Assembly (NCBI GenBank): GCA_000828075.3 | Contig: JXCB02000001.1 | Location: 533,224-597,223 of the forward strand | Length of the DNA: 64,000 bases | Direction of reading: 5' to 3' | Source of the DNA: Tolypothrix campylonemoides VB511288 | GTDB taxonomy: Bacteria > Cyanobacteriota > Cyanobacteriia > Cyanobacteriales > Nostocaceae | Shown here: one piece after another, positions 1 to 7,295 of the stretch | Layout of the letters: every line of letters begins with the position of its first letter | Numbering within the stretch: the stretch's first letter is position 1 | Translations under genes and position numbers: made by a program | Notes under the pieces: model-generated | The model's input: the letters and a program-made list of their open reading frames with translations, nothing else | What the model was told of the DNA's origin: nothing | Databases searched by the model: none

Positions 1-64
1 TGAGTGCTAAAGTTTATAGAGGTATTTCTCTTAAATTATTAAAGAATTTCGCATAAGAAAAGAG

Positions 65-1009
65 ATGGATATTATTTTTAATAATTATTTAAAATTGGGT
101 GCGACAAATTTTAAAGGTGAAATAGCAGCTTTGTCTGCTGCCTGTTTGTGGGCTGGGGCATCGGTGATATATAGGCGCTTGGGGGAGCGTATTCCGCCAT
201 TGCAACTCAACTTGATAAAAGGGATGGTTGCGATCGCTTTCCTTTTGCTTACCATCTTCATCAAGGGTGAATTTTTTCCCAACATTTCACCACTTCCCCT
301 TTGTTTGCTGCTTCTCAGCGGCGTTGTGGGCATTGGCTTAGGCGATACAGCCTTCTTGGCAGCTTTAAATTTTTTAGGCGCGCGTCGTGCCTTGCTTATA
401 GGAACCCTTGCACCACCAATGACGGCAGTATTAGCGCTTATTTTTCTCCAAGAGCAGTTAAACGCTAATGCTTGGTGTGGCATTTTGCTCACCATTTTAG
501 GAGTTGCCTGGGTGGTGACAGAACGCACTCCCGATACAGATACTTCTAATGATACTTCTAGAATGCAATTATGGCGGGGACTTGGCTTTGGTCTGATAAC
601 GGTCACCACAAATGCTATAGGTACTGTTCTGGCTCGTGCAGCATTGGTAAATACCAGTATTAGCCCCTTGTGGGCAGCCTTGTTGCGGTTAATTGCAGCC
701 GTATTGATTCTCCTTATATTGCTACCCTTGGGCAGGCAACAAGGTCGTTTTAAGTTAAAAACATTACATTCACCAAAAGTCGTTCTAGCGGCTATCTTTG
801 CTGCTTTTTGTGGGACTTATTTAGGAATTTGGTTGCAACAGACAGCGATTAAATTAACTGCTGCGGGAATTGCCTTAACTTTGTTGCAAACTAGCCCGTT
901 ATTTGTTATACCAATTTCTATTACGATAGGTGAAAAAGTCAGTTTGAGGGCGATCGCTGGTGTTGTGATTGCGATCGCTGGGGTTGGATTGCTTTTCTAT
1001 TTACGCTAG
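65..1009 (+). CDS. EamA/DMT-family permease
   Basis: Predicted inner-membrane transporter of the drug/metabolite superfamily, 314 residues, the usual length for a protein with two EamA domains (about residues 18-150 and 170-310) and roughly ten membrane helices. The first half has the small-residue-rich helix GVVGIGLGDTAFLAALNFLG and the second ends in a typical closing helix near AIAGVVIAIAGVGLLF. The ATG at 65 follows an AAAAGAG stretch and gives the full first helix. The substrate cannot be read from the sequence; family members export amino acids, nucleosides or metabolites. The gene stands alone and converges on the small secreted protein at 1034. Confidence 0.88.
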   Translation: MDIIFNNYLKLGATNFKGEIAALSAACLWAGASVIYRRLGERIPPLQLNLIKGMVAIAFLLLTIFIKGEFFPNISPLPLCLLLLSGVVGIGLGDTAFLAALNFLGARRALLIGTLAPPMTAVLALIFLQEQLNANAWCGILLTILGVAWVVTERTPDTDTSNDTSRMQLWRGLGFGLITVTTNAIGTVLARAALVNTSISPLWAALLRLIAAVLILLILLPLGRQQGRFKLKTLHSPKVVLAAIFAAFCGTYLGIWLQQTAIKLTAAGIALTLLQTSPLFVIPISITIGEKVSLRAIAGVVIAIAGVGLLFYLR

Positions 1010-1033
1010 CTAGAGTAAATTAGATGGTCTGAA

Positions 1034-1339
1034 TCAACTGGTTCTGCGAAGGAGTCGGAAATAACTGCATATCAACTTACCTGAATCATTTTTCTCAAAT
1101 GGCACAACAGTTCCATCTTTTTCAACTTTAATTTGCTCAAGACAGTTATAGACTTCAATAGGTCTTTTAATTCCATCTACACTCACGGCAGCCCTATATT
1201 CCCAATAATTTTTGGCGCTACGTTTGATAGTGAGAATGCAAATTCTATGACCTTGATAATTTCGACAGACAGATGCTTCAGCAGGTAAAGTTACTAATGA
1301 AAAAAGTATTAATAGCAGTACTAAAGCAATATATTTCAT
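1034..1339 (-). CDS. Small secreted protein, four cysteines
   Basis: Encodes 101 residues. Residues 1-23 form a clear signal peptide (a run of Leu/Ile/Val ending in PAEA, cleavage before SVC). The mature part has cysteines at 25, 34, 66 and 91, enough for two disulfide bonds, and ends in basic residues (LLRRTS). The protein is probably periplasmic or exported. I do not recognise a family. It lies tail to tail with the upstream transporter and 68 bases downstream of the methyltransferase-HIT gene on the same strand. Confidence 0.55.
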   Translation of the reverse strand: MKYIALVLLLILFSLVTLPAEASVCRNYQGHRICILTIKRSAKNYWEYRAAVSVDGIKRPIEVYNCLEQIKVEKDGTVVPFEKNDSGKLICSYFRLLRRTS

Positions 1340-1407
1340 TATACTTATATCAATAAAATTAGCGTTTCCAAGAAGTTTAGTTATTTGTCCAACCGAAAAA
1401 CTAAAAA

Positions 1408-2262
1408 CTATTTTCTTTTAGGAATCACATATCTTATTCCACCTTTAGCACCAACACTATCATTTTTGTAACGAGGGATAATATGAATACTAGCATGCAT
1501 CATATTTTGACCTGCATCTCGATTGATGTTCATTCCCACATTAAAACCATCGGGTTGAAATTCTTTACTAAGAATTTCTTGCACTCTGTTAACCATAAAC
1601 CAACAAGCAGATTGTTCTTTAAACGGTAAATCAAAATAATTACTAACATGACGTTTTGGAATCACCAAAACATGACCTTTACTTACGGGATAACCATCAA
1701 ATATAGCATAAGCAGTTGCTGACTCGGTTAGAATAGTTAGGTTTTTATGAGGGTTGCAAAATATGCAATTATTAGATGAGTTTCTTTGTAAGTTATAATG
1801 TGTATACTCGTAAATTTCGCAATACTCATCTAAGTGAATTGATTTAAAAGGAAGTTTAACAATACACTGATATGTCGGTTTTTTATGGATGTAATGTTCT
1901 CTGAACCCTTCTCTTTTTATATCTCTTCTCACTGCATAATACGCTTTACCTCCCGGCTTCAATAGGTTCGAGACTCCCATGAGAACATTAGCTTGTTCTT
2001 CAAGAAATAAAACATTTAAAACATAAAAGCAAATTATTGTGTCAAATTTTTCCTGAGGGTATTGCGGGAAATAATAAGGGTCATAACCTGTAATATCAAA
2101 TCCTTTTTGTTGCAATAATTTAACATCATTGCCAAAGCCACAACCAAAGTCTAGAACTTTACCTTGAAGCATATTCTTATCTAACAAAAACTGTGCAGGT
2201 ACTGATAGGTAAATTCTTTCTATTGCTGTAAGGTGGCTAAATTGATTTTTTTGCTTTTTCAT
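1408..2262 (-). CDS. Methyltransferase-HIT fusion protein
   Basis: A 284-residue two-domain protein. Residues 1-150 are a class I SAM-dependent methyltransferase: glycine-rich motif I VLDFGCGFGND at 36-46, an acidic residue after strand 2 (GYDPYY), and the post-motif LLKPGGKAYY. Residues 165-284 are a HIT domain with the CxxC pair 166/169, VSKGHVLVIPKRH at 193-205 and the signature region HASIHIIPR at 256-264. The canonical HIT triad is HxHxHxx and its middle histidine is the nucleophile; here it is serine 258, so nucleotidyl hydrolase activity may be lost or changed. The methyl acceptor is unknown. Start at 2262 is the first ATG. Confidence 0.8.
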   Translation of the reverse strand: MKKQKNQFSHLTAIERIYLSVPAQFLLDKNMLQGKVLDFGCGFGNDVKLLQQKGFDITGYDPYYFPQYPQEKFDTIICFYVLNVLFLEEQANVLMGVSNLLKPGGKAYYAVRRDIKREGFREHYIHKKPTYQCIVKLPFKSIHLDEYCEIYEYTHYNLQRNSSNNCIFCNPHKNLTILTESATAYAIFDGYPVSKGHVLVIPKRHVSNYFDLPFKEQSACWFMVNRVQEILSKEFQPDGFNVGMNINRDAGQNMMHASIHIIPRYKNDSVGAKGGIRYVIPKRK

Positions 2263-3085
2263 CTAAAACCTTGCGGTAGTGTGGAAACCCTGGCGCGACG
2301 AGGAAACACGACAGGGAACTTTTAAGTTCCGTCAAGCTTCTACATATCTAAAGACGTTACGTATAACGTCTCTACTGTATTCCATGCAACACCAAACCCG
2401 CTATAATTTTGTCTCAGGAATTTCAAAAATTCTGGATTCTCAACTATGCTGTCTTAAAAAACCTGATAATCTCGCGGATATGATCGAGAAATTGTGCATC
2501 GGTAGAAAGTTGGGCGATCGCCCCTCTTGCTTCTCTTGCTAGACGTTCATGTTCCGTCTGCTTTGTAGCGCGATCTGCTTCCAAATTCGCAGAAAAAAGA
2601 CTGATTCGAGATTTTTATAAGGGGTAGGTTGAAAACCCCGCGCTTTTAAGCCTATCCATTAGTCACATATTTTTTAACAAATATAGAAATTGATTTTGAG
2701 ACCCAGCATTAATACTAGATTGCTGAAACCTTTTCTGGCTCTCTTGGGTTTTTTGTGAAAAAGTTACCTCAGATACAAAAGTGTCATTCTTTGCTTCGCG
2801 AAGAATCTCGTCAGACGCTTCGTTCAGCATAGAATTTATAAGTTTTGCTTATCACATAAAATACAGGAGAAGCTCTTTTCTTAGTTAATGTTTCAAAAAT
2901 AAGATGCCTTTGCCCTGGCTTGATGGTTTGGCTGAAGTGTATAATTTTTTTGTTTTTAGTACTTTAGAGTGACAAGAGCGCAAGAAGAAAATGGTCTGAA
3001 GCCCCTGATTTTAAATACAAAAGACATATCTGCGGTAAGGTATTCTACCTAAATGTTGTGTAAACCCAGAAGAAAAATATACAAA
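2263..3085. other. Long intergenic region
   Basis: Apart from a probable gene remnant (2444-2614, minus) I see no gene. It contains a small palindromic motif around 2352-2372 (GACGTTACGTATAACGTC), a type of dispersed repeat common in Nostocales, and a TTCGCGAAG palindrome near 2797. The last 100 bases should hold the promoter for the HlyD-like gene. Confidence 0.5.
2444..2614 (-). pseudogene. Short open remnant of unknown gene
   Basis: The minus strand is open for about 56 codons between two stops and reads as plausible protein: a charged helix (EADRATKQTEHERLAREARG) followed by a hydrophobic/charged tail ending in FFKTA. It has no start codon. Composition and helical periodicity look like coding sequence, so it may be the C-terminal scrap of a lost gene. 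Family not recognised. Confidence 0.25.
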
Positions 3086-4693
3086 ATGCAGGATAAAGGG
3101 AGCAAACTCTTTCGTACTGAAGCACTAGAACGCCTGTCCTCGCCAGAGCAACTTGACCGACTGATACAGCTAACCAGTCGCCAAGCCTGGGTACCCTTGG
3201 TTTCTATGGGCTTTTTGATAGCTGTGGCTGGTGTTTGGAGTGTAGTTGGGCGAATTCCACTCACCGTCACAGGCTCTGGTGTATTGATCCGACCTCGTCA
3301 TGTGGTGCAATTTCAAGCACGCAGTGCTGGTCAATTGTTAACCGTGAATATTAAAGCAGGAGATGTCGTTAGGCAAGGTCAAGTACTCGCTACAATCGAC
3401 CAATCTAATATTAAACAACAACTACAACAAGAAAAAGCAAAGTTGAACCAACTGCAAGAGCAAAACCAAAACACTGATAGGCTACAAAAGCAGCAAGTAG
3501 CGCTGCAACTAAGAACGCTTGAACAGCAGCAAAAAGACCTTGAAGAAACCCTGCGTCGAGAGTCAGTAGCACCGATACTGCATAATGAAACACTTGAAGC
3601 ATTAGAGCAAAAACGACAAAGCTTTGAGCAAAGTTTGTCAAGAGAAGAAGTTGCGCCAGTGTTGTACAAAAAAACTCTCACTGCACTAGCAGAAAAACGC
3701 AAAAGTCTTCAGGAGCGTTCATCACAAATTAGGTCATTGCTGCAAACTTTGCAACAACGAGTTTCAACTCGTCGTAGTCTGTTTGAGGAGAAGATTATTA
3801 GCCAGGATGCGCTGCTGCAATCTCAGCAGGAATTATTAAACGCTCAGGCGCAAGTGTTAGATATTGAAGCACAGCTTAAAGACCTTGAAGTTCAAGAAAC
3901 GAGTAGCGAACGGGAATATTTACAAAACCTCAACAAAGTTGACGATATCAAAAACAATATTCAAGAAATTAAAGTTCAAAGAACTAATGCACAGCGGGAT
4001 TACCTGCAAAATCTTAATAAACTTGACGAAATCAAAACCAAAATTAAAGATATCGAAGCCCAAAAAACTAAACTGGTTCAACAAGATTTAGAAAAGTCAA
4101 TTAGTAAATTAAATCAAATTCAGGAAGTGAAAAGCAAGATAGCTTCCTTAAGACTGCAACTGACTCAATCAAGCCAAATTACGAGCAAATTTGATGGTCG
4201 CATCTTGGAAGTTGGCGTCCTCCCTGGTCAAGTTATCAGCGTTGGTACCCGTATTGGAACTATTGAAGCTGAATATTCTAATGCCAAACTCCAAAGTCTT
4301 GTTTACTTTGCTGATAAGGATGGCAAGCAAATAAAACCTGGTATGACTGTACAGGTGACACCCAGCGTTGTCAAGCGCGATCGCTTTGGTGGAATTGTTG
4401 GGGTCGTCACGAACGTTTCTCCCTTTCCTGTGACAACTGGTGATATTACAGCGCAAGTCGGTAACGAAGACTTAGCAAGAAGCCTTGCTAATAGTAGCGC
4501 AGCTCGCGTGCAAGTCCAAGTCCAACTGCAAAAAGACCCAAATACTGTCAGTGGGTACAAATGGTCTTCTTCAAATGGACCAGCACTCAACCTATCATCA
4601 GGTACAACGACCCAAGTCCGGGTCAAAGTTGGAGAAGTAGCACCTATTTCTTACATTATTCCAATATTTCGCTCTTGGACTGGTATTTATTAA
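3086..4693 (+). CDS. HlyD-like NHLM/NHLP bacteriocin export adaptor
   Basis: Periplasmic adaptor (membrane fusion protein) of a bacteriocin export system. From the ATG at 3086 it has 535 residues; an in-frame ATG at 3053 would add 11. I prefer 3086 because NHLP secretion proteins typically begin close to the segment ALERLSSPEQLDRLIQLTS, present here just after the start. Then follow one membrane helix (about 36-58), a lipoyl-like half, a long coiled coil (about 110-330, Gln/Glu/Lys rich), the second lipoyl half (ILEVGVLPGQVISVG) and a C-terminal beta domain. It is probably the first gene of the export set and should bridge the two ABC transporters at 7296 and 11806 to the outer membrane. Confidence 0.9.
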   Translation: MQDKGSKLFRTEALERLSSPEQLDRLIQLTSRQAWVPLVSMGFLIAVAGVWSVVGRIPLTVTGSGVLIRPRHVVQFQARSAGQLLTVNIKAGDVVRQGQVLATIDQSNIKQQLQQEKAKLNQLQEQNQNTDRLQKQQVALQLRTLEQQQKDLEETLRRESVAPILHNETLEALEQKRQSFEQSLSREEVAPVLYKKTLTALAEKRKSLQERSSQIRSLLQTLQQRVSTRRSLFEEKIISQDALLQSQQELLNAQAQVLDIEAQLKDLEVQETSSEREYLQNLNKVDDIKNNIQEIKVQRTNAQRDYLQNLNKLDEIKTKIKDIEAQKTKLVQQDLEKSISKLNQIQEVKSKIASLRLQLTQSSQITSKFDGRILEVGVLPGQVISVGTRIGTIEAEYSNAKLQSLVYFADKDGKQIKPGMTVQVTPSVVKRDRFGGIVGVVTNVSPFPVTTGDITAQVGNEDLARSLANSSAARVQVQVQLQKDPNTVSGYKWSSSNGPALNLSSGTTTQVRVKVGEVAPISYIIPIFRSWTGIY

Positions 4694-4719
4694 CTTGGTG
4701 GTTAATGCTATTGCATATA

Positions 4720-4850
4720 TTAAGGCATTTCCAAGAAATAAATTATCCGTCTTGTGGGGTGGGCATATCCCTACCCGCCCTCGATCTGAACGGGCGAGAC
4801 GCCCAGTCCACAAGAGATTTTTCGATACTTTTTTATTTGGAAGTCCTTAA
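4720..4850. repeat. MITE-like element, copy 1
   Basis: A 131-base segment bounded by imperfect terminal inverted repeats, TTAAGGCATTTCCAA at the left and TTGGAAGTCCTTAA at the right. The interior folds on itself (GTGGGGTGGGCA against GCCCAGTCCAC). The same element occurs in opposite orientation at 39210-39336. It encodes nothing and begins 27 bases after the HlyD-like gene, where it could act as a transcription end. Confidence 0.6.
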
Positions 4851-4877
4851 GAATTCATACAGTCACTCTAGTAATAT

Positions 4878-4901
4878 CAACTAGTAGCAAGACAAATTGA
4901 A
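4878..4901 (+). pseudogene. Relic of NHLM ABC transporter 3-prime end (tail 1)
   Basis: Twenty-four bases encode QLVARQIE, nearly the last residues (QLVARQME) of the intact ABC transporter ending at 14580. Alone it would be weak evidence, but the same tail recurs at the equivalent place of the second duplicated block (6005-6061) and at 17883-18058, so it is best read as a breakpoint relic. Confidence 0.5.
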
Positions 4902-4921
4902 TCAACGCTCTTAAGCTATGA

Positions 4922-4964
4922 GCAGCTAGCAAGTCTTACAGGGTAATTAAGACTTGCTAGCTGC
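4922..4964. repeat. Hairpin downstream of precursor 1
   Basis: A perfect 17-base stem (GCAGCTAGCAAGTCTTA and its complement at 4948-4964) with a nine-base loop. It lies 205 bases beyond the stop of the minus-strand precursor at 5170. There is no T-run on either side, so it is not a standard intrinsic terminator. Related hairpins lie at 6079-6121 and 14881-14921, each downstream of a precursor gene. Confidence 0.75.
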
Positions 4965-5169
4965 ACGAAAAATTATAGTCGATTAAAGGTATAAATGCTT
5001 TCCCTGTTCTTTAATATTTATCCAACCATTTTTGGGCATTGGAACGCTCGAAGTACTAGAGATCGTACAAAATCTTGTCAAAGCCAATTCAGGTCTAATT
5101 AAAATAAATCAGTTTTAGACAAGTTGCTCGAGCGGTTAACTGATAGCTGTAGCTTAAGAAACTACACTC

Positions 5170-5343
5170 TTATAATGAGAAACCGAGAGTACTTTTGAGA
5201 AGACCATCGACAATTGGACCGACAAGTGGTACTGATTCTACTATACCACCACCAGACACGGTTATCAATTCTGCATCATCCAGTTCTCCTTCCCATTCCT
5301 TTGTTTCTAGAGTAGCTTCGGTTACGGCTTCATTCTTAATCAT
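5170..5343 (-). CDS. RiPP precursor peptide 1 (double-glycine leader)
   Basis: A 57-residue peptide. The leader begins MIKNEAVTEATLETKEWEGE and continues through LDDAELITVSGG to a GG motif followed by a third glycine, which fits cleavage by a C39 peptidase such as that at 7296. The core, GIVESVPLVGPIV followed by DGLLKSTLGFSL, is hydrophobic and amphipathic and has four serine/threonine residues but no cysteine. The leader is nearly identical to that of precursor 2, showing recent duplication with diverged cores. The ATG at 5343 follows GAGAGAAACAAA, a weak purine-rich ribosome site shared with precursor 2. It is transcribed against the transporter genes. Confidence 0.82.
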   Translation of the reverse strand: MIKNEAVTEATLETKEWEGELDDAELITVSGGGIVESVPLVGPIVDGLLKSTLGFSL

Positions 5344-5709
5344 TTTGTTTCTCTCTTTTTGTTCAGTGATTACACTTATTGTTATAAAACATTACCGTAC
5401 CTTTGTATATATGTCTTTAGACGTATGTGATTATTTTTTAAGTAGTATCAATAATATTACGCATAAATAAAAATTATATTTTTTTACCAATCGTTATTCT
5501 CTGGTAGTTACCTTGTATAAAGGGTTTTGAGATACTCGCGTATTTATATTTGACAGAGGATAAAAATTGATGGGAGAAGTAAGATACCAAAAGTGCTTTA
5601 AGTATTGCCTGATTTTTGGAAAATTTTGATTTCTTTTTTAGTAGTATTTTTTACTTTACATATTTAGATATACGTCTATAGTATGATATATTTATTTATC
5701 TAATACTTA
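5344..5709 (-). promoter_or_regulatory. Shared upstream region of precursor 1
   Basis: About 365 AT-rich bases upstream of precursor 1 are shared with the region upstream of precursor 2 (6533-6905). The best conserved pieces are the stretch next to the start (TTTTTGTTCAGTGATTACA on the plus strand) and GGGTTTTGAGATACTC at 5523-5538, which contains the imperfect inverted repeat GATACTCGCGTAT. Conservation this far upstream suggests the whole control region was duplicated. No confident -10/-35 pair can be chosen. Confidence 0.4.
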
Positions 5710-5810
5710 CAGGACTTACGCAAAGTCGAGAATGTCATACTGAGCGAAACGGAGTTAGCATAAGCGCTACACTCAGAATGACAGTTTTTCGTTAAAATGC
5801 GTAAGTCCTG
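5710..5810. mobile_element. MITE-like insertion, 101 bp
   Basis: Perfect 13-base terminal inverted repeats (CAGGACTTACGCA and TGCGTAAGTCCTG) enclose a non-coding 101-base element. It is flanked on both sides by ACTTA (5705-5709 and 5811-5815), a five-base target duplication. The corresponding point in copy B (near 6900) reads TAATACTTAAAAAT without the element, which gives the empty site. It therefore moved in after the precursor block duplicated. Confidence 0.8.
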
Positions 5811-6004
5811 ACTTATATAAAAATCTCCTTGCAAGCATACAAGCAGAAGAATCAAAGTCTTTTATATATATCTGTATGGAGAATTTTAGTACTAGCGCTA
5901 GTGTATTAACTGAATTGGCGTAAGTCCCCTACCATAACGGTAGCCTGTTTGGTTGCCGATCTTGCGCCGGACAACAAGGCGCTCTCATCTCCGACCATAA
6001 CCCT

Positions 6005-6061
6005 TGACTTGTTGAAGATCGGGGGCTATTTGCTCAACTAGTAGGAAGACAAATCAAATAA
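6005..6061 (+). pseudogene. Relic of NHLM ABC transporter 3-prime end (tail 2)
   Basis: Matches the last 50-odd bases of the ABC gene ending at 14580: GGGGCTATTTGCTCAACT is shared exactly, and the frame reads GLFAQLVGRQIK then stop, against GLFAQLVARQME. No other part of the gene precedes it, although 5930-6004 may be more diverged material. It marks the left edge of duplicated block B. Confidence 0.7.
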
Positions 6062-6078
6062 ACCCTAAAAAGCGATGA

Positions 6079-6121
6079 GCAGCTAGCAAGTCTTACAACG
6101 TAATTAAGACTTGCTAGCTAC
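6079..6121. repeat. Hairpin downstream of precursor 2
   Basis: Same stem as at 4922-4964 (GCAGCTAGCAAGTCTTA at 6079-6095 against 6104-6120), with one mismatch near the base. The inner part CTTACAACGTAATTAAG differs from the first copy at two loop bases. Confidence 0.7.
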
Positions 6122-6286
6122 ACAAAAAATTATGATTGACAAAACGTATAAATGCTTACCCTGTATTTTATACTTACTCGACTAGTTTGGAGTATTGGAA
6201 CGCTCGAAGTACTAGAGGTGGTACAAATATTTACTAAAGCAAATCGAGGTTGTGCGTTCAATTAAGGTGTAATTGAATATGGATTA

Positions 6287-6532
6287 TTAGACAAATCCTT
6301 TAACGGCTTCTTTAGCGGCTACGGCGAATTGATCAGCCGCTGCGGTGAGTGCTCCAGCTAGAGTTTGAGAGTCAGAACTTGTATTCTCTACAAATTGCTG
6401 TGCACTACCTGCTAGATCTTGGGCATTTTGTACAACACCACCACCAGATACAGCTGTTAAATCTGCATCATCCAGTTCTCCTTCCCATTCCTTCGCTTCC
6501 AGAGTAGCTTTTACGCCTTCATTCTTAATCAT
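6287..6532 (-). CDS. RiPP precursor peptide 2 (double-glycine leader)
   Basis: An 81-residue peptide. Leader MIKNEGVKATLEAKEWEGE continuing LDDADLTAVSGG matches precursor 1 and ends in GGG at 31-33. The core of about 48 residues is rich in Ala, Gln, Ser and Thr (for example VENTSSDSQTLAGALTAAAD) and lacks cysteine. A core with clustered Ser/Thr fits a kinase-plus-lyase dehydration system such as the APH/HopA1 pair at 15.5-17.8 kb. The alanine-rich tail DQFAVAAKEAVKGFV could form an amphipathic helix. It has the same start context and upstream region as precursor 1. Confidence 0.85.
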   Translation of the reverse strand: MIKNEGVKATLEAKEWEGELDDADLTAVSGGGVVQNAQDLAGSAQQFVENTSSDSQTLAGALTAAADQFAVAAKEAVKGFV

Positions 6533-6905
6533 TTTGTTTCTTTCTTTTTGTTCAGTGATTACATTGATTGTTATAAAAGATTTACGTATGTTTGTATATC
6601 TATCTTTAGAGATATTGTATTATTTGCTTCCAAAAAAGATTTAAAATATACTTATAAGGCTTTATTATAATCATTTTTATCAATTCTCATTCTCTGGTAA
6701 CTATTTTGTAGAAAGGGTTTTGAGATACTCACGTATCTTTGTTTTAGAGAAGCTGAAATCAACAGGGTAAATATAATACCAAAATCTATTTAAGTATTTC
6801 CTATTTTTTGAAAACTTTAATTTTTATTTAGTATTTATTTTTACTTTATGTTATGAAAAATATATAAATGGTAAGGTATATTTATTTATCTAATACTTAA
6901 AAATT
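6533..6905 (-). promoter_or_regulatory. Shared upstream region of precursor 2
   Basis: Counterpart of 5344-5709. Here the inverted repeat AGATACTCACGTATCT (6723-6738) is perfect with six-base arms, making it a candidate operator, and it lies about 190 bases upstream of the start codon. Confidence 0.4.
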
Positions 6906-7295
6906 TTCTTGTAGAGTGAAGAATCAGGCGTCAGCAGCACCAAAAGCCTTCTTGAGCAGATGCATCTAAAGAACTATGCCAGCTTTGTAAGTCTGGAAAA
7001 CTACACATTTGAGATTTTTCTCGTCAAAATCTTTACAAGAGATAGCCCGTACCTTAGGTTTGTGCGATCGCTGTTCTGAATCAATTTACCAGCAAATAGT
7101 TCAAGCTATGTCTGTTACGACACCTAGTAGTATTCAATGTTGGGCTTGGAGTTAATTTTGTTTTTTGCCAGCTTTCCAGCCGTAAAATCGACAGGCTTGT
7201 GTATTTTATTGCAAGAAGCAAGAATTCAGAAAGGTTTTTGCATTCTTAATACCAGTACTGTTCGTCGCAATCTTTGATTTCTTAAGGTAGATTTA
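6906..7295. other. Leader region of the C39 transporter gene
   Basis: About 390 bases without a gene. It should contain the promoter of the transporter at 7296; a purine-rich TTAAGG stretch lies some 15 bases before the ATG. Nothing else recognised. Confidence 0.35.

Larger units (their letters stand above)
4878..5709. repeat. Duplicated precursor block, copy A
   Basis: About 830 bases matching copy B (6005-6905) in the same order: ABC-gene tail, 17-base hairpin, a run containing GGAACGCTCGAAGTACTAGA, the precursor gene on the minus strand, then a long shared upstream region ending in ATTTATCTAATACTTA. The leader-coding and promoter parts are the best conserved; the core-coding parts differ. 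Confidence 0.75.
6005..6905. repeat. Duplicated precursor block, copy B
   Basis: Second copy of the block described for 4878-5709, in the same orientation, about 1.1 kb further on. It holds ABC tail 2, the hairpin at 6079-6121, precursor 2 and the conserved upstream region. Copy A carries the 101-base insertion at its right end and copy B does not. Confidence 0.75.

Noticed and set aside
2279..2542. Plus-strand 87-codon frame
   Set aside because: Begins inside a dispersed repeat and lies opposite more protein-like minus-strand codons; no ribosome site.
4561..4884. Plus-strand 107-codon frame overlapping the HlyD gene end
   Set aside because: Overlaps conserved HlyD codons and runs through the MITE copy; composition not protein-like.
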